A DNA stretch of 64,000 nucleotides, taken from the NCBI RefSeq assembly GCF_000717055.1, contig NZ_JNXI01000005.1, positions 62,001 to 126,000 of the forward strand, read 5' to 3'. A program made the position numbers and the translations under genes. This document shows positions 26,010 to 35,159 of the stretch, piece by piece (the stretch's first letter is position 1; each line of letters starts with the position of its first letter). The notes beneath the pieces are model-generated. The model was not told the DNA's origin and made no database searches. It saw only the letters and a list, made by a program, of their open reading frames with translations. The stretch is from Streptomyces iakyrus (lineage in GTDB: Bacteria > Actinomycetota > Actinomycetes > Streptomycetales > Streptomycetaceae).

Positions 26010-27026
26010 ATGCGCCCCGACACGCCTGCCGAAAACGTCGACCACACCGCCGAGGCGGCACGCCTGGAGCGGACCGCCGGCCTGTATCCCGAGGACGCCG
26101 AGGCCCTGCTGCTGCGGGCAGCGGCCCACCTGGAACTCTCCGGCGACCGCCCCACCGCGACCACGCTCTACGACCGCCTGCTGTCCTCCCCCGACGGCCT
26201 GGAGAACCCCCACCTGGTACGGGCGCTCAAGGCCTCCAACCTCTGGGAGTACGGCCACGAGGCCGAGGCCCGCGCGATCATCGAGGGCGTCCGGGTGGCG
26301 TCCCCCAGCGACCCGGCGCCCTGGGTGATCGTGGCGGAGTCCCTGGAATCCCACGACGAGCTGGAAGCGGCCCACGACACGTTCACGGCGGCCGTGCAGC
26401 ACCTCCTGAGCAACGTCGAGGAGCCCCCCTACGCCACCCACCCCCTCCTCTTCGGCCGCCACCGCGTACGGCGCATGCTGGGCAGGTCCCACGACGAGTG
26501 GGACGCCCTGGCGGACACCGTCCACTCCCTCCCGATCACCCTGGACGAACTCCACGACCCCAAGCGGGTCTGGTCCCTGGGCTCGGAGAACCCGGCCGAA
26601 CTGGAGGCGGAGATCCTCCGCCTCCGAGCAGAGCTGGGCGCCTACCGGGAGGCCCTCTCCCGCCCCTTCCCGGTAGCGGTCCTGCACTGGCCGGCGACGG
26701 AACTCACGGAACTCCTGGAGGCGTATCCGGCGCTCACGACGGAGTACCCGACCCACGAGGAACACCTCGCGACCATAGAGACGGCCCTACGCGAACTGTC
26801 CGCCTCCGGCACGCCCAACCTGGGCATCGTCACCGGCACGGTCCCGTCCTACGAGGCGTTCGCAGCTTCGGAGCTCTCGTCCCCGGACGACACGACCCTC
26901 CTCCCCCAGTACGCGACGACCCTGGCGGCACGGGGACGGGCAGTGGCGTGGCCCCCGCAGCAGGGGGCGGCTTGCTGGTGCGGGTCGGGCAGGGCGTATG
27001 GCCAGTGCCACGGCAGCGCCGCCTGA
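26010..27026 (+). CDS. TPR-like protein with C-terminal SEC-C metal-binding motif
   Basis: A 338-residue cytosolic protein. Helical repeats of TPR type fill the first about 150 residues (AARLERTAGLYPEDAEALLLRAAAHLEL). A coiled segment (LEAEILRLRAELGAY) and a mixed domain follow, and the protein ends in CWCGSGRAYGQCHG, the zinc-binding SEC-C motif also found on SecA. ATG 26010 is preferred; GTG 26001 in frame is an alternative. Function unknown. It is the last gene with clearly native codon use before the island. Confidence 0.75.
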   Translation: MRPDTPAENVDHTAEAARLERTAGLYPEDAEALLLRAAAHLELSGDRPTATTLYDRLLSSPDGLENPHLVRALKASNLWEYGHEAEARAIIEGVRVASPSDPAPWVIVAESLESHDELEAAHDTFTAAVQHLLSNVEEPPYATHPLLFGRHRVRRMLGRSHDEWDALADTVHSLPITLDELHDPKRVWSLGSENPAELEAEILRLRAELGAYREALSRPFPVAVLHWPATELTELLEAYPALTTEYPTHEEHLATIETALRELSASGTPNLGIVTGTVPSYEAFAASELSSPDDTTLLPQYATTLAARGRAVAWPPQQGAACWCGSGRAYGQCHGSAA

Positions 27027-27356
27027 GACTCCACGTACCCCTGCGGGTCGTCGCTGAGCCAACCCGGCGTGCGCGGAACCGCTGACGCGCCCGTCACGCC
27101 GGGCACCTGCACATCGCACCAGAGCGCCGCCCACCCTGGCCCCCGCTTCCCCGGGCCGCCCGCTCGCTTCTCTCCCGTGCTGGAGCGGCCCGGGTCAAGG
27201 GTGGCCCGCAGGGCCATCGGCGCAGCCGACGCGGAACGCAGCGCAGCGGAGTGGGAGCGCCCTTGAGGCGGGGCGCGGAGGCACGAGACTGGCCAGGAAG
27301 CGGGCGGTCTCAACAGTGATGTGAACTCGTCCCATGGTCGGACTACCCTCTGCCGT
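27027..27356. other. Intergenic left edge of the island
   Basis: About 330 nt in which I see no convincing gene or RNA. It marks the change from native-like codon use on the left to the lower-GC island on the right. Just before the vsr start there is TACCCT, a possible -10, 8 nt ahead of the GTG. No direct repeat or tRNA that would identify an integration site was found here. Confidence 0.4.
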
Positions 27357-27824
27357 GTGTCCGAAGATCCTACGTGGGAAGCGCCGGCTGGTTCCTGGGC
27401 TTCATCCGCAGCCCGCCGCCGCAATATGCAGGCGATCCGCAGCCGCGACACAAAGCCCGAGAAGCTGATCCGACGGCTGGTTCATGCCCAAGGCCTGCGC
27501 TTCCGCGTTGCCGCCCGCCCCTTGCCGGATCTTCGGCGAACAGCAGACATGGTGTTCCGTCCAGCCAAGGTGGCCGTCTTCATCGATGGCTGCTACTGGC
27601 ACGGATGTCCTGAGCACTACATCCCTCCAAGGACGAACCCTGGCTACTGGTCAGAGAAAGTTCTGCGCAACGTGGCACGTGATCGTGACACTGACCAGCG
27701 ACTCAGGGAGGCAGGGTGGCTCGTTCTCCGATTCTGGGAGCACGAGCCGGCAGAAGAATGCTCGCTCGCAGTCTGCAAGGCGGTAGCGGACCGCAAGGCA
27801 CGGCAGTCCAGGGCTCCACGTTGA
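27357..27824 (+). CDS. vsr: Very short patch repair endonuclease (Vsr-like)
   Basis: A 155-residue nuclease that nicks T:G mismatches left by deaminated 5-methylcytosine. NMQAIRSRDTKPEKLIRRLVH, PDLRRTADMVF with the catalytic aspartate, and VAVFIDGCYWHGCPEHY with Cys/His zinc and catalytic residues are present, then GWLVLRFWEHE. GTG 27357 may be leaderless after TACCCT. Vsr genes accompany cytosine methyltransferases, and one lies at 35160 in the same island, although seven kilobases away and with other genes between. Confidence 0.9.
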   Translation: MSEDPTWEAPAGSWASSAARRRNMQAIRSRDTKPEKLIRRLVHAQGLRFRVAARPLPDLRRTADMVFRPAKVAVFIDGCYWHGCPEHYIPPRTNPGYWSEKVLRNVARDRDTDQRLREAGWLVLRFWEHEPAEECSLAVCKAVADRKARQSRAPR

Positions 27825-28027
27825 TGTGAGGAGATGGCCCCCGCAGCGGATCCCACTTCACTGATACAAGAGCTCCGGGCCACACGACCGCATCGCTCCC
27901 CTACGCTGTTTCCAGCGATTACAGCGGTATGGGCGCCTTCTTGAGGGCAGGCTGTCTGGCTGTGCTCGCGTTGATGCCTAGCGGCGTGGGCACATCACCA
28001 CGACCGTGCAGAACACTGGGGGGCAGG

Positions 28028-30037
28028 GTGGCGGTGGAGCGCACGAACCGCGACGTCCGGACGCTGATCACGCAGATCGCGGCAGGGGAGATCATGCTCC
28101 CGGAGATCCAGCGCGGATACGTATGGAAAGCATCGCAGGTCGCCAGACTCATCGAGTCGCTATATCGCGGATATCCGGCTGGCTCCTTGCTCTTCTGGAA
28201 GACCGGCCAACTCGCCGAAACCCGGGGAGCAGCGATTGGCGTGCCTCAGGCCCTGCCGAGGGTTCTTCCTCTCTACCTCTTGGATGGCCAGCAGAGGCTC
28301 ACCTCACTCTTCCGCGTCCTCACCGACCACCCAGACGCCCAAGTGGTCTTCAATATCGAAACTGAGGCCTTTCAGAACCAAAGTGCCGCCACACGGCGCA
28401 ACAGGAAGTGGATTAAGGTTTACGACGTTGTTGGACCTGACGCCGATGTCTTCGCGATCCACGGGGAACTGAAGGATGCCGGGCTAGCTATCCCGGATCC
28501 TGAAATCGGGCGGCGGTTGAGCGCGCTTCAGAAGATCACCCAGCGTGACTTCCACATGGAAGTCCTGCATGACTTCGAATACGAGGAAGTCGCCGACATC
28601 TTCGTCCGCGTGAACAGCGGCGGCCGGGCCCTCAAGACCACAGACCTCGCGCTCGCAACGCTATCCGCGCGTACACCTGGCTTCTTGGGGCAGCTAGAAG
28701 CCGAATCCGCCCGCTGGTCCGAGCGCGGGTACGGGGCCCTTGATGTCAACTTCCTCATCAAGGCGCTGACCTTGAGTTTGTCGACCACTGGCAAACGTCT
28801 AGCCTCTGTTGCCAAGCTAACCGCTGCTAGCCAAGAAACGGTCGAAGCAGGATGGGGAACGGTTCGTCGAGGAATTGCGCGTGTCGTACCTCTACTTGAA
28901 GACCGGCTCCTAATCCCAACTACGGCTCTAGTTCCATCGCTTGCCGCGCTCCACCCCCTGATTCTTCACTACGGGCGGCATGAAGAAGGCGCAGCAATTT
29001 CCTCGGACGTGGAGAACGGACTCCTCTACTGGTTTCTGGCCGCTACAGCGCGCAACCGATACGGAGGTGCTTCAGATACGGCGCTCACGCAGGACATCAG
29101 AGCGCTGGACGATCAAAATCCTGTCGCAGCGCTGCTCAACAACCTTGGGATACGCGCAAACGGAATTTCGATTACCTCTGAAGATCTGGCCGGACGAAAC
29201 CACCAGAGCCCTTACCTGCTGTTCTGTTATCTCGCAGCAGCCCACGCTGGTGCCACTGACTGGTGGGATGGCGGACCCATCTCAGGGGGTGTCGACAGGT
29301 CTGGTAAGCCTCAGTACAGCCTTGTACATCCGGCCACAAAGCTCCGCAACCACAGCGCCAAGTACTCGTCGGCGGAGATCAACGAACTCGCCAACATCGT
29401 TTTTGTCTCTGAGCAGACGGCGAAGAACATCATTGACGGTCGTAGCCCGGCCGCCTACCTGCAGAGCGTCAGCCTCAGCGACCGGGCCGCACATGCGATC
29501 CCAGGCGACCCTGCGGTCCATGGCCCCGAGGGGTACCGGGGCTTCTTGGCTGCCCGGAGAGCACTGCTAGCCGAACGGATCACAGCCCTCCTCAACCAAT
29601 TCCGGCCTGAATTCCTGACCAAGGACGCGGTGGCAACCAAGGGCGGAACAGCGAACTCACTCGTGCTCGCGGGGTACAGCGGAGCCGGCCGGAGCGTGCT
29701 GGTCGCACAAGCGGTAGCCGCCGGACAGAAGTGGATCGGCTGGATCGACCCCTCGGACCTGGAGTCAGCACTCGACGCGGCAGCGACCGGCCTCGCCAGC
29801 GACGTGCCGGTCGGTGACGAAACCGCACCGCTGCGCGTTGACGACGAGAACGGTGTGACCTTCGGCCTCGGCCCGTTCGTTGTCCTGGGTTCACTCGATC
29901 AGTGGCGGACCGCGGTCAAGGATGCCTTCGAAGCATCTCAACCATTGACGGAGTGCCCTGAGCCTAGCGACGACCATTGGGCTGCGGAGCCAAAGGAGTT
30001 CCTGCTCTCCGACGCTGGGATGCGGAAAGCGTCCTAG
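28028..30037 (+). CDS. DUF262 (GmrS/SspE-like) protein with degenerate HNH/DUF1524 region and extra C-terminal domain
   Basis: A 669-residue protein. The N-terminal DUF262 domain has EIQRGYVWKASQ (about 26-37) and LLDGQQRLTSLF (about 85-96), the NTPase motif of GmrSD/SspE/BrxU effectors. Near residue 430 the DUF1524-like HNH region reads YSLVHPATKL where active relatives have a DHIFP-type motif, and the later conserved Asn in the T-N pair reads TAKNI. The nuclease centre therefore looks lost. An added about 120-residue C-terminal domain includes GYSGAGRS. GTG 28028 follows GGGGGG. The lower-GC codon use suggests transfer. Probable defence function; nuclease activity doubtful. Confidence 0.8.
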   Translation: MAVERTNRDVRTLITQIAAGEIMLPEIQRGYVWKASQVARLIESLYRGYPAGSLLFWKTGQLAETRGAAIGVPQALPRVLPLYLLDGQQRLTSLFRVLTDHPDAQVVFNIETEAFQNQSAATRRNRKWIKVYDVVGPDADVFAIHGELKDAGLAIPDPEIGRRLSALQKITQRDFHMEVLHDFEYEEVADIFVRVNSGGRALKTTDLALATLSARTPGFLGQLEAESARWSERGYGALDVNFLIKALTLSLSTTGKRLASVAKLTAASQETVEAGWGTVRRGIARVVPLLEDRLLIPTTALVPSLAALHPLILHYGRHEEGAAISSDVENGLLYWFLAATARNRYGGASDTALTQDIRALDDQNPVAALLNNLGIRANGISITSEDLAGRNHQSPYLLFCYLAAAHAGATDWWDGGPISGGVDRSGKPQYSLVHPATKLRNHSAKYSSAEINELANIVFVSEQTAKNIIDGRSPAAYLQSVSLSDRAAHAIPGDPAVHGPEGYRGFLAARRALLAERITALLNQFRPEFLTKDAVATKGGTANSLVLAGYSGAGRSVLVAQAVAAGQKWIGWIDPSDLESALDAAATGLASDVPVGDETAPLRVDDENGVTFGLGPFVVLGSLDQWRTAVKDAFEASQPLTECPEPSDDHWAAEPKEFLLSDAGMRKAS

Positions 30038-30885
30038 GAAGCAGACACCCCCCTGAGCACCGCAGGCGCGGCTTCAGTCAGCATCGGCACAATGCTTGGG
30101 ATGCCTGGCACAGGTACATCAGGGGGTATGTCGAGTCTGCACGACTGCCAGCGCCCCCGGGAAGTGCGGTCCGAGGGAACATGGTCCGCTATCCAGTGCT
30201 TCGGCACCGCTGCTACGGCCGTGACCTCCAGATCAGCCGTGAGCCGGACCGTCACGAGTTCCCAGTTCGGGTCACGCAACATGGTCTCGTATTCGTTGCG
30301 CGAGATGTACACCGTAAGCCGGCCTACACGCAGCGTCGTTTTCACTTCCAGGTGGGCGGAGCGCTGATGGGCATCCACGAAAATGTCATAACCGTAGCCG
30401 TCAGACCACGCCGCGACATGCTCCACCCGACCGTCTGCTGATTCAGACAGCAACTCAAGTAGCGCGAGTTCACCAGCCGAGCCGATCCGGGAGCGCTCCT
30501 CGGTATCCACCTTTCCCCAGATGGAACTTACCTGCGCGTAGGCCACTTCATGAGTCAGCCCCAGCGTCTCTGCCGCACGCAAGGCGTCTTCGGGGAGTTC
30601 GTCAGGCCTGCGGATGAGCACGTCGGCATCTCGGAGCCAGGGCACTCCGCTATGTTCCATCGCAGCGTCGAAAATTCTGCAATGCAGTGGGATGCTACTG
30701 CTTGTCTCGCCCAGGAGTCCGGTGTCTTTGATCCAGGCGTACGCGGCGTCGTACTGTGTTGGCGTGATGTCGCTGTAATCGCTGTGCGTAGTGAAAAGAG
30801 CGCGGGAGCGGGCGGCTCCGCTGGCTGGAAGCTTCTCGAGCCAGCGGACCGCTGCACGCAAGACCGGATCAGGCGGCACGGGCAC
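30034..30885 (-). CDS. DUF3883-type PD-(D/E)XK nuclease-like protein
   Basis: A 283-residue protein. The N-terminal half is helical with no recognised fold. Residues 135-205 fit DUF3883: GSAGELALLEL (Glu139), DGYGYDIF (Asp167), and HLEVKTT (Glu180, Lys182), then YISRNEYE. That is the D-E-x-K order of restriction-like nucleases. Start GTG 30885 lies inside the end of the helicase gene, so it is translated by coupling. Its stop overlaps that of the convergent DUF262 gene by 4 nt. It is probably the cutting component of a helicase-nuclease complex. Confidence 0.78.
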   Translation of the reverse strand: MPVPPDPVLRAAVRWLEKLPASGAARSRALFTTHSDYSDITPTQYDAAYAWIKDTGLLGETSSSIPLHCRIFDAAMEHSGVPWLRDADVLIRRPDELPEDALRAAETLGLTHEVAYAQVSSIWGKVDTEERSRIGSAGELALLELLSESADGRVEHVAAWSDGYGYDIFVDAHQRSAHLEVKTTLRVGRLTVYISRNEYETMLRDPNWELVTVRLTADLEVTAVAAVPKHWIADHVPSDRTSRGRWQSCRLDIPPDVPVPGIPSIVPMLTEAAPAVLRGVSAS

Positions 30886-32713
30886 GGAGATGACCCATCA
30901 GCGCCTGAAGATCCCTGTGGTCCAGGCCACCCCCGACTGCCGGCTCCTCCTCAAGATCGGCCAATTGATGGACCGCCGGATCATCGAGAATCCCGCCCAT
31001 GAACTTCAGCTTGTCACCGAGCCGTTGATCGACGATCTCGTCAATTGTGCCCTCCGATGCGAGCACCGTGACCCGAGTTTCCGTCTCTGGAGTGAGACCC
31101 AGGCGGTGGATGCGGTCAAGGCTCTGCAAGAAGCGGCCAGCCGCGAAGTCACGATCCACGTACACGGCGTCGTGGCAGTGATGGTGCAGACTGATGCCCT
31201 CACCGAGGGTTCCTGGGTTGGACAAGAGGACCATGCAGTCAGGGTCATGCCGGAACCGCTTGATCGCCTTTTCCCTATCGGCGTCAGGCATCGCGCCACA
31301 GACCAGAGCGGGCGAAAACTCGCTGAGCATGCGTTCCAGCGTGTTGAGGCTCCGCACGAAGGTCGACCAAACGAGCGTCTTACGTCCCTGAGCCGCATTC
31401 CGGCCGACGATCGCGAGGACCTCACGGTACTTCGGAGACATCTCGTAACTCGGAAGGTCACGCATCAGCTCGAAGAGCGGTGTGCCCTCGGGAACAGAGA
31501 GCGGAGGTACCTGATACGACAGCGGCTCATGACGTGTCGTACCCACAGCGAGAAGCGCCGGGCTAGTCGCTGCCATCAGCATGTAGACGATCACCTTGCC
31601 GAGAGCGAGGAACTCACTCTCCGAACCAGCGGCACGGGCGGAGAACCGCCCCACGAGTGCCTCGTACACCTCCTGATGGAGGGGCGGCATCGGTACGGGT
31701 GTCATATACGTAGACACCGGCGGCAGCCCTAGCTCGGCCTTGGTGGTGCGAGTAAAAAGAGGGCGCAGAACTTGGCTCGCCTTAGCGAGATCTCCACCGG
31801 CCACGGCCTGGATCACCTTCTGGCGTCCGTGGCCAGGCCACACGAAACCGAAGAGATTCTCCAAATCCTTGACACCATTCGGAGCCGGCGTCCCGGTAAG
31901 GATCAACCGGTGTCTGCTGCGGGGCCCGAGAGCCAGGCAGGCGGCGCCGTCCGTTCCGTCGGCTCCACGCTTCATTCGATGAGCTTCATCGAGCAGCAGC
32001 ATCGACGGCCGCGCAGCCAGCCATTGGCCGAGCTCGTTGACGACCCCGTCCTGACGAAGCCGCTCGTAGTTCACGATGAGCGCGTCCGCCGCCGGATCGG
32101 CAACCTTGGAGAACACGTCCATGCTCAGGGGCTCAGCCAGGCACTGATGATTCTCGTACTTCCACGACTCGTAGCAGGATTTGGGCCCAACGATAAGAAG
32201 CCGCTCAAGGCCGTTGCTACGCCGGAGAGCCTGGAAAACCCCGAGGCCTACACGAGTCTTCCCAGCGCCGGGCACAGAAAAGTTGGCCCCGTGACGTAGG
32301 GACAGCAGTTTCGCAATGTCTCGCCGTTGGAACCCGGTAAGATCCGCGGTCCAGCCGGGGCCGAGCAATCCGTCGACTTCCTCAGGACGAACCTCTCCGT
32401 CTGAAACACCTGCCCGGTCTAGGCGTCTGGCGACGGTCTGGGCGTCGGCAGCGGAGTCTCTGGCCAGTGCCGCTAGCTGCGGATCCCAGACAACGCTCCT
32501 AGGTTCGGGCCAAGTAGCAAGGGCAACCAGGTTTGTCAGGAGGTCGTCAATCTCGATCTCCATGGTCCCTGGGGAGCGCTGCACACTGCTCTGGAAACGA
32601 AGAGCGAGGCGCCGCAGCTCTCCCTCAAAGTCTGCGCCAGCTCGAAGCCGGGCACGCGTCACGCCATCTCCGAAGCCGATCTCCAGGCTGGCCGCGGAAG
32701 ACTCTTCCGGCAT
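30869..32713 (-). CDS. SNF2-like superfamily 2 helicase/translocase
   Basis: A 614-residue DNA translocase. An about 120-residue N-terminal domain is followed by GFQRRDI (Q motif), Walker A PGAGKT (148-153), DEAH (242-245), LTGTPAPN (motif III, 272-279), KTLVWSTFVRSLNTLERML and motif VI QSLDRIHRLGL. It has SNF2-type order but is short, with no large insertion. The ATG overlaps the upstream ParB-like stop (ATGA), and the nuclease-like gene follows with a 17-nt overlap, so three proteins come from one transcript. Likely DNA-scanning motor of a defence complex. Confidence 0.85.
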   Translation of the reverse strand: MPEESSAASLEIGFGDGVTRARLRAGADFEGELRRLALRFQSSVQRSPGTMEIEIDDLLTNLVALATWPEPRSVVWDPQLAALARDSAADAQTVARRLDRAGVSDGEVRPEEVDGLLGPGWTADLTGFQRRDIAKLLSLRHGANFSVPGAGKTRVGLGVFQALRRSNGLERLLIVGPKSCYESWKYENHQCLAEPLSMDVFSKVADPAADALIVNYERLRQDGVVNELGQWLAARPSMLLLDEAHRMKRGADGTDGAACLALGPRSRHRLILTGTPAPNGVKDLENLFGFVWPGHGRQKVIQAVAGGDLAKASQVLRPLFTRTTKAELGLPPVSTYMTPVPMPPLHQEVYEALVGRFSARAAGSESEFLALGKVIVYMLMAATSPALLAVGTTRHEPLSYQVPPLSVPEGTPLFELMRDLPSYEMSPKYREVLAIVGRNAAQGRKTLVWSTFVRSLNTLERMLSEFSPALVCGAMPDADREKAIKRFRHDPDCMVLLSNPGTLGEGISLHHHCHDAVYVDRDFAAGRFLQSLDRIHRLGLTPETETRVTVLASEGTIDEIVDQRLGDKLKFMGGILDDPAVHQLADLEEEPAVGGGLDHRDLQALMGHLRARAA

Positions 32714-34122
32714 CAGCTCTCCCGCGTGGCGTCGAGCAGCCAGGCGACGCCGTCGCCAGGGGAGGAGAAAGTACGGCCTGCCTGCTTCGCAAGGCGGGCA
32801 AGACTGGCCTTCAAGGTGAGCAACGCATCGTCAAAGGCGTCCTCGTCGAGTGCGCGCTTTGCCCTTGCTTCGGCGAACTCCGCAGCACATTGATTGACGT
32901 AGTCGGCAGCATCGGTGAGGCGGGCCGGGACAGCGACCTGGCGCTTCTGCAGTTCGGCGTTCGCGCCAGCCATCTTCACGGCGACATCGAAGGTCTTACG
33001 CGCCGACTTGATGAGTGCATCGGCCTGCCTCACCGCCGCAGCACCGAGCTTGTCACCAGCCTGCGCGGTCGCCTTCGCCTGGAGCAGGGCATCCGTGAGG
33101 GCACGGGTGGTCTTTACCGCTGCGGTGGCATCCGGGATCGCTACACCTTCAAGTCCAGGAATTGACACGGAGGCGGACTCCTGGACCCCAGGCCTTAGTT
33201 CGTCAGGCAGGCGCTCGTCGAGGTAGCGGCTGTGGAAGTCAGACTCTGCGAGGCGCACGGTTGTCTTCGCGTAGTTGAGTACGACCATGGCCAGACGCGA
33301 TTCTTTGAGCTGCTCGGCGGCGTCGGGATCAGTCGTGGCGAGCTTGGTGTAGTCGCGGTGAAGTTCGCGGAGCTTCTCCTGATGGTCCTCGAAGTCCACT
33401 AGCCGCAGCAGGGCACCGCTATCGGTGTGGCTTCGTTCGATCGCATCTTTGATCAACTGGTAGACCCAGCGGTCCTGCTGAAGTGTGGTCCTCTTGATGT
33501 TGAAGTCGCGAGCCACGTCTTCCTCGCGACGGCCGTCCGAAAGCTCTTCTTCGATCGCGATCAGTCGGTTGATGTACGAGTACTCGCGGCGCTTGTCGCG
33601 GCGCAGCTGAAGAGCGAGCTCAACGTTGTTGATATCGCGTCGGGACGTATCCGCCGGGAGCACCCCCACCCGGATGTCCCTGATGCCCAGATCCTTCAGC
33701 GCGGCACAGCGGGTGTTCCCATCGACCAGGATGCCGTCTGGGCTGATGATCCCTGGCTCTCGCTGACCCATGTCGTCCAGCTCATCCTGCAACGCTAGGT
33801 AGTCAGGGTCCGTCTGGTTGGGATTTGACGGCCGGCAACGCAGCAGGTCATGCAGATACGTTTGCCCGGCCTCACTCCACGGCTCTTCCTCCAGCACCCG
33901 GTTGCGCTCAGGTTCCAGGGTGCGCTGTGCCCGAATGCGGTGGGTGTCGGGGTTGAAGTAGAGCATGTCGACCGGCATAGAGATCACATGCAGGTGCTTC
34001 TGCTCACCGCGCCACTCCACGGTCACCTTCGGACCGTCCTCGGCCATGGCTTGTTTCAGTCGCTCGTCCACCAGCGAGCGAATCTTCTCACCCTCGGGTG
34101 GAACGCCGAACTTCACAGCCAT
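32713..34122 (-). CDS. ParB/Srx-like nucleotide-binding domain protein
   Basis: A 469-residue protein. A ParB/sulfiredoxin-like module is recognised from LVDGNTRCAALKDLGI (DGNTR at about 134-138), with INRLIAIEEELSDGRREEDVARDFNIKRTTLQQDRWVYQLI as a following helix-turn-helix. The C-terminal 200 residues are helical (KATAQAGDKLGAAAVRQADALIKSARKTF). ATG 34122 has GGGGAGGC 7 nt upstream and gives a clean N terminus. It is the first gene of the ParB-like/helicase/nuclease operon. In phage defence, such domains occur in DNA-modification and NTPase roles; here the role is unknown. Confidence 0.72.
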   Translation of the reverse strand: MAVKFGVPPEGEKIRSLVDERLKQAMAEDGPKVTVEWRGEQKHLHVISMPVDMLYFNPDTHRIRAQRTLEPERNRVLEEEPWSEAGQTYLHDLLRCRPSNPNQTDPDYLALQDELDDMGQREPGIISPDGILVDGNTRCAALKDLGIRDIRVGVLPADTSRRDINNVELALQLRRDKRREYSYINRLIAIEEELSDGRREEDVARDFNIKRTTLQQDRWVYQLIKDAIERSHTDSGALLRLVDFEDHQEKLRELHRDYTKLATTDPDAAEQLKESRLAMVVLNYAKTTVRLAESDFHSRYLDERLPDELRPGVQESASVSIPGLEGVAIPDATAAVKTTRALTDALLQAKATAQAGDKLGAAAVRQADALIKSARKTFDVAVKMAGANAELQKRQVAVPARLTDAADYVNQCAAEFAEARAKRALDEDAFDDALLTLKASLARLAKQAGRTFSSPGDGVAWLLDATRES

Positions 34123-34240
34123 AGCCAGAGCCTCCCCGGAACAGACGTAGCGTGCCTCAGCATCATCGCAGGCTTCGCTGACAGGAGGCGTGCCGATAAT
34201 CCACAATCAACGTCTCGATCAACGGAGGACGGAGCACGAA

Positions 34241-34930
34241 GTGACACTGCCCGCTTGGAACGACCCTGACCTGAAGGCAGGAACTATGGTCCGCGGGGCG
34301 CTCTGGCTCGTCCAGGTGGTCGGCGAGGGGAACACCTTCAACAAGGAGCAGATCCGCGAAGCGTTCCCCGGCATCGCTCAGGCGGACCGGCGCATGCGCG
34401 ATCTTCGCAGCTTCGGCTGGGTCATGCTCACCACCACCGAGGACGCGACCCTCACCGCTGAGGACCAGCGCTTCGTGAAGACCGGAGTCCCTGTCTGGGA
34501 CCCTGCGGCGCGGCGCGCGGCAACACCGCAGAAGGCCGTCTCCAACAGGGAGCGGCAGGCTGTCATGGCCCGGGATCACTACATGTGCACCATCTGCGGC
34601 ATCTCTGGGGGAGAGTCCTACTACGACGACTCAAATCAGACCGCAGTGCTATCCGTTGTCCGGCGCCAGACGGTACTGCCCGACGGCAGGGAGGAAACGC
34701 TACTGACAACGGAGTGCAAGCGGTGCCGCTCAGGTTCGGATGGGAGCACTGCACGCGCGGATGACGCGTTGGCTGAGGTCAAGCGACTCGACGCCGGGGA
34801 GCAGCGTCGCCTGCTCCGGTGGATGGAACGGGGGCGTCGCGGAACTACACCGCTGGAGCGGGCTTGGAACACTTACCGACGATTGCCGGCCGACGCCCGG
34901 GATGAGCTGCGGTCGGCCATCCAAGGCTGA
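34241..34930 (+). CDS. HNH-like zinc-finger protein, copy A
   Basis: A 229-residue protein paralogous to the gene at 37225. A winged-helix-like N-terminal part has NKEQIREAFPGIAQADRRMRDLRSFGW. A zinc knuckle follows (Cys116/Cys119 in CTICG, Cys159/Cys162 in CKRC) around a QTAVLSV strand, the frame of an HNH nuclease. The catalytic His and Asn of the motif are not evident here (VLSVVRRQ, ETLLTTECK), so this copy may be inactive. GTG 34241 follows GGAGGACGGAG. It is divergent from the ParB-like operon and upstream of the methyltransferase. Confidence 0.7.
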   Translation: MTLPAWNDPDLKAGTMVRGALWLVQVVGEGNTFNKEQIREAFPGIAQADRRMRDLRSFGWVMLTTTEDATLTAEDQRFVKTGVPVWDPAARRAATPQKAVSNRERQAVMARDHYMCTICGISGGESYYDDSNQTAVLSVVRRQTVLPDGREETLLTTECKRCRSGSDGSTARADDALAEVKRLDAGEQRRLLRWMERGRRGTTPLERAWNTYRRLPADARDELRSAIQG

Positions 34931-35159
34931 CGCACCTTGCGGCGCCAGCGCCGCCAAGTATGGCCCTCGTCCAGAGAGGTCCCGAGTAGCCGTAGACTTC
35001 ACTGGCCTGTGCAGCTCTGCGTGCCGACCACCCCCTTCGCCGACAACATGCGGCTAGGGTGCTGGTCCACATCGAGTTGGAAACTTGTTACGTCTGCGGG
35101 GCCGAGTAATACGGTGCCCTTGTGCCGGCTTCGGCCGGCGCACTTGGAAGGAGATCGCG

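Noticed and set aside
29660..29700. Walker A-like GYSGAGRS in the DUF262 protein's C terminus
   Set aside because: The essential Lys is Arg, and no Walker B or other NTPase motif follows. It is reported as part of an unknown domain only.
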